From JAEUOS01 sp964470865 (GTDB lineage Bacteria > Pseudomonadota > Gammaproteobacteria > Burkholderiales > JAEUOS01), in the NCBI GenBank assembly GCA_964470865.1, contig CAYYFR010000107.1, forward strand, positions 1-18,784: a DNA stretch of 18,784 nt. Direction: 5' to 3'. Of the stretch, positions 1-7,986 are shown piece by piece. Positions within the stretch are counted from its first letter, which is position 1; the number at the start of each line of letters is the position of its first letter. The position numbers were made by a program, and so were the translations under genes. A model generated the notes under the pieces. It was given only the letters and a program-made list of their open reading frames with translations, was not told the DNA's origin and did not search any database.

Positions 1-42
1 GAACACCGCAAACGCCTGGTGGGCGCGTTGCAAACCAACTGA
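1..42 (+). CDS. C-terminal end of an unidentified upstream gene (partial)
   Basis: Frame 1 is open from the first base to a TGA at 40-42 and encodes the 13-residue tail EHRKRLVGALQTN. The next ATG follows after 4 bases, so this gene is probably in the same operon. The tail is too short to assign a family. The position just before a gmd/fcl-type sequence would suit another nucleotide-sugar or glycosyltransferase gene, but that is only inference. Confidence 0.45.
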   Translation, partial: EHRKRLVGALQTN

Positions 43-46
43 ACCC

Positions 47-844
47 ATGACAAAAACCGCACTAATCACCGGGATTACCGGCCAGGACGGTGCCCACCTG
101 GCCGTGTTCATCCGCGAGAACCTCGCGATCCAGGGCAATAGGATTCACGCGGCCTTCTCCAATGCGGTCAAGCGCCTCTTGTTCCTCGGTTCCAGTTGCA
201 TTTATCTGAAATTCGCGCCGCAACCTCTCAAGGAGGAATACCTTCTCACAGGTCCGCTGGAGCCGACCAAGCGGGCCTATACGCTGGCCAGGATCGCGGG
301 CGTGGAAATGTGCTGGAGCTACAACCGCCTGTACAGCACCAGGTATCTCGCGGCCATGCCCACCAACCTGTACGGCCCGGGTGACAACTACCGCCCGGAA
401 AACAACCATGTCATTCCAGCGTTGATCCGCAAGTTTCACGAAGTCGAGCAGATCGGTGCGGCGTCCGTGACCGTATTGGGCAGCGGCAAGCCGCGGCGGG
501 AGTTCCTCTACATGGACGACATGGCGGACGCTTGCGTGTTTCAGATGAATCTGTCGGACGCCACCTTCGAAGGGTTGCTCGGCAGCGACGAAACCAAAAC
601 CGGGCGTTTCGAGCCGCCGCTTGTCAACATCGCCAGGGGCGAGGACCTGACCATCAAGGGACTCGCCGAAATTGTGCGCGAGGTGGTGGGGTTCACCAGC
701 GCGATCGTGCAGGACGTGGGCAAGCTGGATGGAACACAGCGCAAGTTGCTGGATATCCCGCGCCTGGGCGCCATTGGCTGGGAACCAACGACGGAACTCC
801 GTGCGGGCCTTGCCCAGGCGTATGCGTCGGCGGTTTTTGGTTGA
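47..844 (+). CDS. GDP-L-fucose synthase remnant: in-frame gmd-fcl fusion, probably inactive
   Basis: This 265-residue product is shorter than normal Fcl (about 310-325 residues). Residues 1-20 (MTKTALITGITGQDGAHLAV) read like the N-terminus of GDP-mannose 4,6-dehydratase (Gmd). From residue 21 (FIRENLAIQ) onward it follows GDP-L-fucose synthase, matching E. coli Fcl from about residue 79. The Fcl part keeps the GSSCIY segment (Ser49, Cys51), Tyr78 and His121 at the family spacing. The lysine of the Y-x3-K catalytic pair is Arg82. Other normally constant positions are also changed: IYPK to IYLK, NEPY to KRAY, and VGTGED-like to IARGED. Most of the Fcl NADP-binding domain is missing and only the Gmd glycine loop stands in for it. 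Intact Fcl would make GDP-L-fucose from the Gmd product in the cytosol, but activity is unlikely here. The stop overlaps the flippase start (TGATG), so translation of this frame may still feed the next gene. Family assignment is firm. Inactivity is inferred. Confidence 0.85.
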   Translation: MTKTALITGITGQDGAHLAVFIRENLAIQGNRIHAAFSNAVKRLLFLGSSCIYLKFAPQPLKEEYLLTGPLEPTKRAYTLARIAGVEMCWSYNRLYSTRYLAAMPTNLYGPGDNYRPENNHVIPALIRKFHEVEQIGAASVTVLGSGKPRREFLYMDDMADACVFQMNLSDATFEGLLGSDETKTGRFEPPLVNIARGEDLTIKGLAEIVREVVGFTSAIVQDVGKLDGTQRKLLDIPRLGAIGWEPTTELRAGLAQAYASAVFG

Positions 845-2373
845 TGGCCGTGAGCGCGGCTGCCTTGGCTCCACGACTTACCCAACGCAGCATCACCGCG
901 GCCAGCTGGGGTATTGCCGGTTCGGCCTTGCGCGTCGTCCTGCAAATGGGCGCGCAGATCGTCTTGGCGCGCATCCTCGGGCCGGAGGAATACGGAGTGT
1001 TCGCCGTCGGCGTGCTGGTGGTGACCCTGGCTTTGTTCTTCAGCGACATCGGGATCGCCTATGGACTGATTCAGCGGCGCGAGCTGGACGACCGGGACAT
1101 CCGCTTCGTGTTCACTTGGCAGTTCATCTTCGGCAGCGCAGTGTCGGTGCTGATTTTCGCGACGGCGCCGCTGGTGTCAGCCTGGATGTTGCAGCCGCGT
1201 GCCGGGCCATTGCTGATGCTGCTCTCGATCGTCTGCCTGCTCAATGCCCTTTCCGCGCCGGCGATGAACCTGCTCAAACGCAAACTCGACTATTTTTCCC
1301 TGCAGCTGGCGCAGGTGATCTCCTACGTGGTGGGATATGTGTTTGTCGGCATTCCCATGGCCATGGCAGGTGCGGGCGTGGATTCCCTCGCGTACGCGTG
1401 GATCACCTTGTCGGTGGTGCAGTTCGCGTTCCTGTATTGGCGCACCCGGCATCCCGTCATGCCGCTTGTGTGGTTCGAACATGCCGGCGCGCACCTGCGC
1501 TTCGGCGGCATCGTCCTTGCCACCAATCTCGTCAACTGGTTCGTGACCAACATCGACAAGGCGATCGCGGCGCGATTCTTCCCGGGCGCGGGGGTCGGGC
1601 TTTACTCCACTTCCTACACGCTACTCAATACGCCGACCACCGTGCTGTATTCGACCGTGCAATCGGTGGTGCTCTCGGCCGCGGCCCGCCTGCAGGACCA
1701 GCAGGAAGCGCTCAAGCGCGGCTATCTCAAGCTGCTGGGCCTGTTTGCCGCCGTGTTCATACCGGCATTTGTCACTCTCTCGGTGGTGGCCGATACCCTG
1801 GTGCTCGCCCTCTACGGTGACCGATGGTCCGGGGCCGCGCCGCTGGTGACCGCCTTTGCGTGCGCCATGCCACTCATGTTGTTCTGGGGCATCTCGACGC
1901 CGATCCTGTGGAACACCGGCCGTGCCTCCCGCGAAATGCTTATTCAACTGCCGATCGCGGCACTATGGATAGGCGCGGCACTGGTCGCCGCGAGCTACTC
2001 GGTGACGGCCCTCGCATGGGCTATGAGCGCATGCCTGCTCGTCAGGGTCGCGGTCGTGTGCATCTACGTCTGGCGCATCCTCGGCTTGAGGGCAAGCGAA
2101 CTGCGGCAGGCCTTCGTGGGCCCGCTGGTGGGAACTTTGATCGTCAGTATCGTGGTATTCGGCGCGGATTTTGCGCTGAAGAGTCTAGGTGTGCATGCGC
2201 TGGCGCGCCTTCTTGCTGACGCTTTGGTTGGCGGAGTTGTTTTGTGCGTGTTGCTTCGATTTGCGGCTGCGGCCATGAGCGCGCCTGCGCGCGGTCTGAT
2301 TGGCGAAAGTATCCGCAAAGTGCCGTCACGGGTTCGGCCATTGCTTGAGGTGATAGCTCGGGGGCCACAATGA
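844..2373 (+). CDS. Wzx-type polysaccharide flippase (MOP/PST family)
   Basis: The product is a 509-residue integral membrane protein with many hydrophobic segments spread along its length, as expected for a 12-14 helix flippase. The N-terminus has the family pattern of an amphipathic start followed by LARILGPEEYGVFAVG at about residues 42-57. Such proteins move the lipid-linked repeat unit from the cytoplasmic to the periplasmic face of the inner membrane. I chose ATG 844 because it overlaps the preceding stop as TGATG and gives the usual family N-terminus. The reading frame stays open upstream to 532, but that part is a shadow of the fcl-like gene. Base composition is GC-rich, like the right half of the window, and changes sharply at the next gene. 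A plain polysaccharide transporter outside a Wzy system is the alternative, but the neighbouring polymerase makes Wzx the better call. Confidence 0.88.
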   Translation: MAVSAAALAPRLTQRSITAASWGIAGSALRVVLQMGAQIVLARILGPEEYGVFAVGVLVVTLALFFSDIGIAYGLIQRRELDDRDIRFVFTWQFIFGSAVSVLIFATAPLVSAWMLQPRAGPLLMLLSIVCLLNALSAPAMNLLKRKLDYFSLQLAQVISYVVGYVFVGIPMAMAGAGVDSLAYAWITLSVVQFAFLYWRTRHPVMPLVWFEHAGAHLRFGGIVLATNLVNWFVTNIDKAIAARFFPGAGVGLYSTSYTLLNTPTTVLYSTVQSVVLSAAARLQDQQEALKRGYLKLLGLFAAVFIPAFVTLSVVADTLVLALYGDRWSGAAPLVTAFACAMPLMLFWGISTPILWNTGRASREMLIQLPIAALWIGAALVAASYSVTALAWAMSACLLVRVAVVCIYVWRILGLRASELRQAFVGPLVGTLIVSIVVFGADFALKSLGVHALARLLADALVGGVVLCVLLRFAAAAMSAPARGLIGESIRKVPSRVRPLLEVIARGPQ

Positions 2374-3833
2374 ACGCTGGGCAATTCTTCGGATATTCAA
2401 TTTACATCGTCGGCGCATTTTTGTTTGCGATTTCGTTGATTGTTAGTCTAGGGTTAATGCTGCATGCGGGCCAAGCGATCAGGCGTGAGCCCCTCGCGTG
2501 GATTTTTGTACTAATCCTGATTCCAATTGCCGTTGAACCACTTGTATCCGGTCGCAACCTTAGTGGTCTCGGTAGTGCCTTTGAGGGAGAAATTGAAGCC
2601 TATGGCTCTTGGCAAATTGTAGCGCGCGTAGCGAATGCCCTTGCGTTTGCTCTGGCGTCGGAACGGATCGTCCGGCAAGTGTTTTCGCGCCAAGTTGATG
2701 CGATTAGCGGCTGGAGCCTGTACATGGCGTTCATGATATTCGTCGTCGTGAACGGAATCACCAATGGATTATGGGGATCGGTTCCGCAGTTGTCCCTCCA
2801 ACCAATCAGCATGATTGTTGTTTCACTGGCGATCATAATGATTGCGCCGAGACATTCTGAACGCCTTGTCCGCTTTGCGAAGTCCGCAATTCTTTGGGTC
2901 TTGGTCCTGAGCGTCTTGGTCGCTGCTGTCAAGCCAGGCATAGTCCTTCAGCGAGGATATTCGGACGGCTACCTGCCTATTCGATTTTGGGGACTTGGAA
3001 CACACGCGAATACTCTAAGCCCGTTGATTGTGTGCATGTTGTGCTGCGTGTGGCATCAACCATTCAACAAGAAATGGCTTACTTGGTTAGCGTGGGGACT
3101 TGGAAGCGCATCGTTGTTATTGACGCAATCGAAGACGGCGATTGCGGCAGCAACCGTTGTCGTTGCGATCCTCGCCTTTTATCGTTACAAATATCTTTTG
3201 GTAACGCTTGGACATTCGATGGCTAGTCGCACTGCGCTTAGAGTCTTTCTGGGATTGGTTATCTTGGCAAGCGCAACTATCCTGGTGCTGCAGCTTTCCT
3301 TGGATCTTTCGAAGCTATACGACAAGCTCTTGGGCACGCGCTTCGGAGGGCAGATTGCCACGTTTAGCAGCAGGGATCTCATTTGGAAGATCGCGTACGA
3401 GGCTTGGATAGCCAATCCATGGTTTGGGTACGGTCCATTGATCTTTGAGCCCAAGTTTCGATTGATGATCGGGCTTTCTCAGGCATTTCATGCGCACAAT
3501 CAATTTATGCAATCACTTAGCGCAGCCGGGATTACCGGCGTATTGGGGCTGGCCGCCTTCGCCATGCTGCTTGGAATCTATGGATGGCGTGCTGCACCGA
3601 GTTCAAACGGACTTTCGCTGGCGCTGGTAAGTTTTATCGTTATGCGAAGTGTGACGGAGGTACCGCTCAGTATCAAAGGCGCAATTAATGGAGAGTTTCT
3701 ATTTCTGCTGGTCACACTGGTGGTTTGTGTGGCGCACCAACCGCTTGTGGCCTACCGGGCAGTGAAGATGGTTCGTAGCCGTATAGTTCCTTACCATCCC
3801 GCGCGAACATTGGCACCACCTCCGTGGCAATGA
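2370..3833 (+). CDS. Wzy-like polysaccharide polymerase / O-antigen ligase family protein
   Basis: The product is a 487-residue polytopic membrane protein with roughly ten or more hydrophobic segments. Features of the O-antigen ligase/polymerase family include GTHANT (residues 210-215), LTQSKTAIAAA in a membrane segment, a long periplasmic stretch with GYGP, and HAHNQFMQSLSAAGITGVLG from His374. These proteins join repeat units or transfer a chain onto an acceptor at the periplasmic face. Position directly after the flippase favours polymerase over ligase, although the two cannot be separated by sequence alone. ATG 2370 overlaps the flippase stop (ATGA). From here the DNA becomes less GC-rich: hand counts gave 31/60 at 2701 and 30/60 at 3481. 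This suggests that the gene came with the following two genes from a different source. Confidence 0.82.
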   Translation: MNAGQFFGYSIYIVGAFLFAISLIVSLGLMLHAGQAIRREPLAWIFVLILIPIAVEPLVSGRNLSGLGSAFEGEIEAYGSWQIVARVANALAFALASERIVRQVFSRQVDAISGWSLYMAFMIFVVVNGITNGLWGSVPQLSLQPISMIVVSLAIIMIAPRHSERLVRFAKSAILWVLVLSVLVAAVKPGIVLQRGYSDGYLPIRFWGLGTHANTLSPLIVCMLCCVWHQPFNKKWLTWLAWGLGSASLLLTQSKTAIAAATVVVAILAFYRYKYLLVTLGHSMASRTALRVFLGLVILASATILVLQLSLDLSKLYDKLLGTRFGGQIATFSSRDLIWKIAYEAWIANPWFGYGPLIFEPKFRLMIGLSQAFHAHNQFMQSLSAAGITGVLGLAAFAMLLGIYGWRAAPSSNGLSLALVSFIVMRSVTEVPLSIKGAINGEFLFLLVTLVVCVAHQPLVAYRAVKMVRSRIVPYHPARTLAPPPWQ

Positions 3834-4618
3834 GCAACGAAGATCAAGTATCGACGACCGAATGCGGAAATGCTGGACCGTTGATTTCGATTGCAACAGT
3901 TTGCTTCAATGCAATTTCGACCGCGCCTTCGACGGCGGAATCACTGGACAGACAGACATTTAGAGATTTCGAGTGGGTAGTCGTTGACGGGGCTTCCAAT
4001 GATGGAACTACGGAATGGCTAAAGACCAATCGTTCGAAAATGGGCGCCTTTGTATCTGAGCCGGATAAGGGCATTTTCGATGCAATGAACAAAGCAGCCG
4101 GCATGGCGCGAGGAGAATGGATATATTTTCTGAATGCCGATGATCGCCTTGGAGACAATGAAGTGCTAGCTGATGTCGCGCGTGAGTTGATTCGAGCGCC
4201 ATCGGACGTCGGCGTCGTCTACGGCGACGCGATGTACTCGGATGGCAGACGCGAATGGCTGCGCCAATTCTCTTGGGTGCGGGCGCCAAACTTGGTTTAC
4301 GGGGATCTATGTCATCAAGTCGTGTTTGCGCGTCGGCGCTTGTTTCGCGAGGTAAGTTCCTTCGATACTAGCTTGCGATTCAATGCTGACTTTGACTGGT
4401 TGCTGAAGTTGGTGCGCGCCAAAGTTCAATTTCACCATTTGGATCGAACCATCTGCGTATTTTTCCACGGCGGAGCGCATGTTCAGAACGCAAAGGCATG
4501 CGAGGCGGAGCGATTCAGGGTACGTTACAGATATCGAAATCCTCTGCAATGGCAGCTGGGAAACTTTTTCTTGCGGGTTGAATTGAAGTTTCGACGATTG
4601 TTCGGGCAATCTGTATGA
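3830..4618 (+). CDS. Family 2 glycosyltransferase (GT-A fold)
   Basis: The product is a 262-residue soluble enzyme with a GT2 domain from about residue 17. It has PLISIATVCFNA (first beta strand), DGASNDGT (53-60, nucleotide binding), EPDKGIFDAMNKAAGMARGEW (78 onward) and NADD (102-105), the DXD-type metal and sugar-nucleotide site. A later DLCHQVVFARR and FDTSLRFNADFDW segment resembles the acceptor side of WcaE-like and related GT2 enzymes. It should add one sugar to the lipid-linked repeat unit at the cytoplasmic face. Donor and linkage cannot be read from sequence. ATG 3830 is preferred because it gives a 4-base ATGA overlap with the polymerase stop, like the flanking junctions. GTG 3824 is possible and adds two residues. 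Base composition is in the lower-GC block. Confidence 0.88.
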   Translation: MSNEDQVSTTECGNAGPLISIATVCFNAISTAPSTAESLDRQTFRDFEWVVVDGASNDGTTEWLKTNRSKMGAFVSEPDKGIFDAMNKAAGMARGEWIYFLNADDRLGDNEVLADVARELIRAPSDVGVVYGDAMYSDGRREWLRQFSWVRAPNLVYGDLCHQVVFARRRLFREVSSFDTSLRFNADFDWLLKLVRAKVQFHHLDRTICVFFHGGAHVQNAKACEAERFRVRYRYRNPLQWQLGNFFLRVELKFRRLFGQSV

Positions 4619-6558
4619 AACAGTCAGCGGCACTGTTCATGGCCTTGGTGCTCTCAGGTGTTTCTTCGGCTCATGCAGCCAACTTTTATGTTAGCAGTCG
4701 CGATGGCGACGATAGTGGCAGCGGACGCTCCCCATCCATCGAAGGCGCGAACCGCCCCTGGCGGAGCCTTGCGCGTGCTTCTCAACAGTCGTTCCGAAAT
4801 GGAGATGGCCTTTTCCTCAAATGTGGAGAAACTCACCATGGCCGTCTCGAGTTGCGCGTTGGCCCAGGCGAAGGACTGCTAAAAGTCGCAGCGTTTGGCG
4901 AATGCCCGGCAACTGACTTGCCTCTCCTTGACGCGAGCACTGCAGTTGAGCTGGTTGAGCGTGCTACGAAACGGCGTGCCAAATTGGACTTCGAGCCTGG
5001 AGTACTTATCCAAAACGGCAGAGCGGTCCGGAGGGCGTTTGCAAGATTTCGCGTCACCGGCAATGGTTTGCAGCCGGCGTTGCCTCGGGATGCGGCTCTT
5101 GGCCAGGCACAAGCCTACTTTCGCACCAAGGATTGGTTTATTGAAAGATTGAAACTTGACGGCCGGCCGGGTGGGCCGCTGGGATTGGGAGTACCAAACA
5201 CGGAACACCCCATTGTGGCTGGTACCGCAATTGCGATTACAGGGAAGGAATGGGTGCTCGGCAACGCAGGTTGGATTTACGATTCCGAAAGCAGAGAATT
5301 GGTTGTCGCCGGAAGTCCGGGCGTGACGCGTGTATCGGAAAGGGCTCCGCAAGTGGTCGTGAACGGGCCGGGTTCAGTGTTGATTGAAGGGCTGCGTCTG
5401 CAATTTGCGGGCGCCAGTGCGATCGAGATTGCGGTAAGTGGATCGGCGACATTGCGGAATTGCGTGATCGAAGGCCCCGCTAAGCATGGCGTAGAAGTGC
5501 GAAGTGCCGAAACCTTCTTCGCGATGGACAATCAGATCGCAGGCGCGGGAGAAGATGCAATACGAGTTGGGCGAGTTGGCAGGGTTGTTGTGCAAAGAAA
5601 CTCGATTCGTGACACGGCGACCTTTGAACCGATGTTGCCTGCGGTTGGTGCTATCAACGTAATTAGTGCTGTCAATGTGACGGTAAGCCAAAATTTGATT
5701 GAACGCTCCGGGTACATAGGAATTCGATTTGGGGAAGGCGCGCAAATACTGTCCAATCTCGTGATTGATAGCTGCCAAACCATGAGTGACTGCGCGGCAA
5801 TATATACGTGGCAGAGTGCCCCGCAAGCCAACAGACGTCCAGCGAAGATCTCCGGCAATGTCATAGTGGGAGTTCTCGGAAATGATGACGTAAAGCTTGG
5901 CTTTAGGGTATATGCGGCGGGAATTTATCTTGATGATTTCACCTCAGCCGTGACAGTTGAGGACAACGTTGTCTTCGGGGCGAGACAAGGCATTTACCTA
6001 CACAATGCGTTCGAAAACCGGCTCGTAAACAACTTTACATTTGGAGACCGTGAGGAATCATTGAGTGTTTACATTGACTCAAATGCTCAAGCGTTGGTTT
6101 CTCGCGCAAATTTGAGAAACGTATTGCTCAAGGCGGCCTTCTCTCCTTCCACTACAGGTAAAGCAGTTTCCGTTGTACGAAGATTGGCACTCGAACCGTT
6201 TTCTGAGTTTTCAGTGATTCAATTCGGTGGCGCTGTGGGGAGGCCGGCAGTCGCTTGGACCGACAATATTGGAACGTTCGAAATGCCTAGGTTTCGTACG
6301 GAGCCAACGGTGCCTGCATCTTCACCAATCGTGGCGTCGGGTATTGAACTACGTGCTGCCAATTCAATGCCCAGTGTGACGACTTGGGCAGTCGAACAAG
6401 GACCGCGAGGATTTCGAATTTCTGCACCCGCCAAGACGTTTCGAATTCAAAAGGGTGACACGAACCCGGAAGCAGGGTGCAGGCTATTTGGAACGCTTGC
6501 TATGTCCGCCCTTGAATTCAGGGCGGAACGCTCGAACATCATGGATTGTGCGCCTTGA
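4615..6558 (+). CDS. Secreted right-handed parallel beta-helix protein (possible polysaccharide lyase, hydrolase or epimerase)
   Basis: The 647-residue product begins with a clear signal peptide: Lys2, a hydrophobic core and an AHA-type cleavage site near residue 21. It is therefore exported to the periplasm or beyond. The mature start NFYVSSRDGDDSGSG, then PWRSL and a GD-rich turn, is the usual opening of large beta-helix proteins that act on polysaccharides. The middle and end carry repeated strands such as SVLIEGLRLQFAG, SATLRNCVIEG and VVVQRNSIRDTA. Asp392-Cys-Ala-Ala-Ile-Tyr-Thr and GIYLDD (436-441) are shared in form with the second beta-helix protein at the right edge. Family knowledge supports lyase, glycosidase or C5-epimerase roles, or passive binding. 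No specific active site can be named. The gene overlaps the GT2 stop by ATGA, which ties it to polymer assembly. It ends the lower-GC block. Confidence 0.8.
   Translation: MKQSAALFMALVLSGVSSAHAANFYVSSRDGDDSGSGRSPSIEGANRPWRSLARASQQSFRNGDGLFLKCGETHHGRLELRVGPGEGLLKVAAFGECPATDLPLLDASTAVELVERATKRRAKLDFEPGVLIQNGRAVRRAFARFRVTGNGLQPALPRDAALGQAQAYFRTKDWFIERLKLDGRPGGPLGLGVPNTEHPIVAGTAIAITGKEWVLGNAGWIYDSESRELVVAGSPGVTRVSERAPQVVVNGPGSVLIEGLRLQFAGASAIEIAVSGSATLRNCVIEGPAKHGVEVRSAETFFAMDNQIAGAGEDAIRVGRVGRVVVQRNSIRDTATFEPMLPAVGAINVISAVNVTVSQNLIERSGYIGIRFGEGAQILSNLVIDSCQTMSDCAAIYTWQSAPQANRRPAKISGNVIVGVLGNDDVKLGFRVYAAGIYLDDFTSAVTVEDNVVFGARQGIYLHNAFENRLVNNFTFGDREESLSVYIDSNAQALVSRANLRNVLLKAAFSPSTTGKAVSVVRRLALEPFSEFSVIQFGGAVGRPAVAWTDNIGTFEMPRFRTEPTVPASSPIVASGIELRAANSMPSVTTWAVEQGPRGFRISAPAKTFRIQKGDTNPEAGCRLFGTLAMSALEFRAERSNIMDCAP
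6505..6527 (+). repeat. Perfect 8-bp stem hairpin inside the 3' end of the beta-helix gene
   Basis: TCCGCCCT (6505-6512) and AGGGCGGA (6520-6527) pair perfectly around a 7-base loop containing an EcoRI-type GAATTC. It lies 31 bases before the stop codon. There is no T-run after it, so it is not a standard terminator. It could slow RNA decay or be chance. Confidence 0.5.
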
Positions 6559-6634
6559 GCGGATTTGTCGGTGTGGCTGTTTTTCCTGAGAAAAGCGTAT
6601 TGGCAAGCGCATCGCGTCCCAGCTTTTTCACACC

Positions 6635-6669
6635 TTGAATCAATGGGATTCAATTTTGTCATTTTGTTG
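6635..6669 (+). terminator. Weak terminator-like hairpin between beta-helix gene and first GT4 gene
   Basis: TTGAATC (6635-6641) pairs with GATTCAA (6647-6653) over a 5-base loop and is followed directly by TTTTGTCATTTTGTTG. The stem is only 7 bp and AT-rich, so termination would be weak or partial. Its place in the 198-base AT-rich gap after the overlapping gene series, where base composition changes, is what makes it worth recording. Confidence 0.35.
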
Positions 6670-6756
6670 CTGCGTTCCATCTTCGCTGTGCTCATTCAGC
6701 ATTGAAAGTCGTGGAGCGGATTCGGAATTCTGGATTTGACGTCTGATTGATGACGA

Positions 6757-7986
6757 ATGCGCCTTATGTTTTTTTCGGCGGAGTTTCCGTACCCACCGTT
6801 CCACGGTGGCCGCTCCGACACATGGCAACGCATCCTCGCCCTATCGGAGGCCGGTGTCGAACTTCAACTCGTGTGCTGGTATAGCAACCGGCGGGGCGGC
6901 AAGCCGAGTGATGAAGAAATGCGGGTAGTGAAGAAGGTGGTTCACGATCTGGTGGTCCTGCCCATCGAAATCGGGTTAGTTGATCTGGCGTGGCGCTTGG
7001 TGAATCTATGGCGTATGCCTTCCCATGCGAGCGCGCGGTATCCGCATGGTCACGTCAAGCGGGAGTTGCTGGCGCGTATCCGAGCCTTCAGGCCTGCGGC
7101 GGTCTGGGTTGACGGGCTGTGGCCGGGTGCTTTCGCCATCGAGACGGCGAAAGCACTCGGGTTGCCCTACATGTATCGCTCGCACAACATCGAACACCGC
7201 TACATGGCGCGCCAGGCCGTGCTGGCAACGGATTTTCGATACAAGGTCCGTTTGAAGCTCAATCTCGCCGGGCTCGAGAGGTTCGAGCGAAGGGTGATCG
7301 CCGGTGCTGCGCGGGTTTTTGATATTTCGGTCGACGATCTGCGTTTTTGGCAGGCAAACGGCATGCGCGCGGGGCAATGGCTGCCGCCCTTCGTGCGTGT
7401 GGCAGGCCCGGCGGTGCCTGCAGATGCTTCGGGGGAAGCCCGTTATGACATGGTGTTCCTCGGCAATCTGCATACGCCGAATAATGTCGAGGGCTTGCGC
7501 TGGTTTGCCGACCAGGTATGGCCGCGCCTGCGTGAGCTTCGTCCGGAGGCGACGGCCCTTATCGCGGGCTCCGCGCCAAGCGAGGAGGTGCTGGCACTTG
7601 TGGCGCGTTCGGCCGGGATCGAATTGCTGGCCAATCCGCCGGACGTATGGGCGGTCTATCGGTCGGCCCGCGTATTGGTGAATCCGGTACGCAGCGGCAG
7701 CGGGCTCAACGTGAAGTCGGCCGAAATGCTGCAGATCGATGTTCCCATCGTCAGCACGACTATTGGCGTAAGCGGCATGCCCGAGGAGATCCGCAGCCAG
7801 TTTCTGGTGTCGGACGACCCGGCGGCGTTCGCCAGCGCGGTCGTGACGGCACTTGCGCAGGGGGGCAGGGGTGTGAGTGGAGCGGCGCGCAAGCAAGCCA
7901 GGGACGCTTTTTCGCCCAGCGCGATCGGTGCGGTGATCGAGGCGATCGGCGCATCCGTAGCCGGACAGCCGGGACGGGCGGCGTGA
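6757..7986 (+). CDS. Family 4 glycosyltransferase (GT-B fold)
   Basis: The product has 409 residues. The N-terminal half has the donor/acceptor opening FFSAEFPYPPFHGGRSDTW (5-23), with a glycine turn, and YRSHNIEHRYM (140-150), typical of GT4-type enzymes. The C-terminal Rossmann half has FLGNLHTPNNVEGLRWF (234-250), IAGSAP (269-274) and the nucleotide-sugar site NPVRSGSGLNVKSAEML (309-325). It should transfer one sugar to the growing repeat unit on the cytoplasmic side of the membrane. The pattern resembles group-1 transferases of exopolysaccharide and PEP-CTERM-linked clusters, but I cannot fix donor or linkage. ATG 6757 is the first start after the 198-base gap. ATG 6766 is an alternative. 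No strong ribosome site is visible. From here the DNA is GC-rich again. Confidence 0.87.
   Translation: MRLMFFSAEFPYPPFHGGRSDTWQRILALSEAGVELQLVCWYSNRRGGKPSDEEMRVVKKVVHDLVVLPIEIGLVDLAWRLVNLWRMPSHASARYPHGHVKRELLARIRAFRPAAVWVDGLWPGAFAIETAKALGLPYMYRSHNIEHRYMARQAVLATDFRYKVRLKLNLAGLERFERRVIAGAARVFDISVDDLRFWQANGMRAGQWLPPFVRVAGPAVPADASGEARYDMVFLGNLHTPNNVEGLRWFADQVWPRLRELRPEATALIAGSAPSEEVLALVARSAGIELLANPPDVWAVYRSARVLVNPVRSGSGLNVKSAEMLQIDVPIVSTTIGVSGMPEEIRSQFLVSDDPAAFASAVVTALAQGGRGVSGAARKQARDAFSPSAIGAVIEAIGASVAGQPGRAA

Noticed and set aside
532..843. Long N-terminal extension of the flippase frame
   Set aside because: It overlaps the fcl-like gene in another frame and has arginine-rich shadow composition. 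The family start is at 844.
62..874. Long minus-strand frames opposite the sugar genes (also 7006-7896, 9133-10533, 11976-13235, 13001-14185)
   Set aside because: They are mirrors of GC-rich coding sequence, rich in Arg/His, with no domain features.
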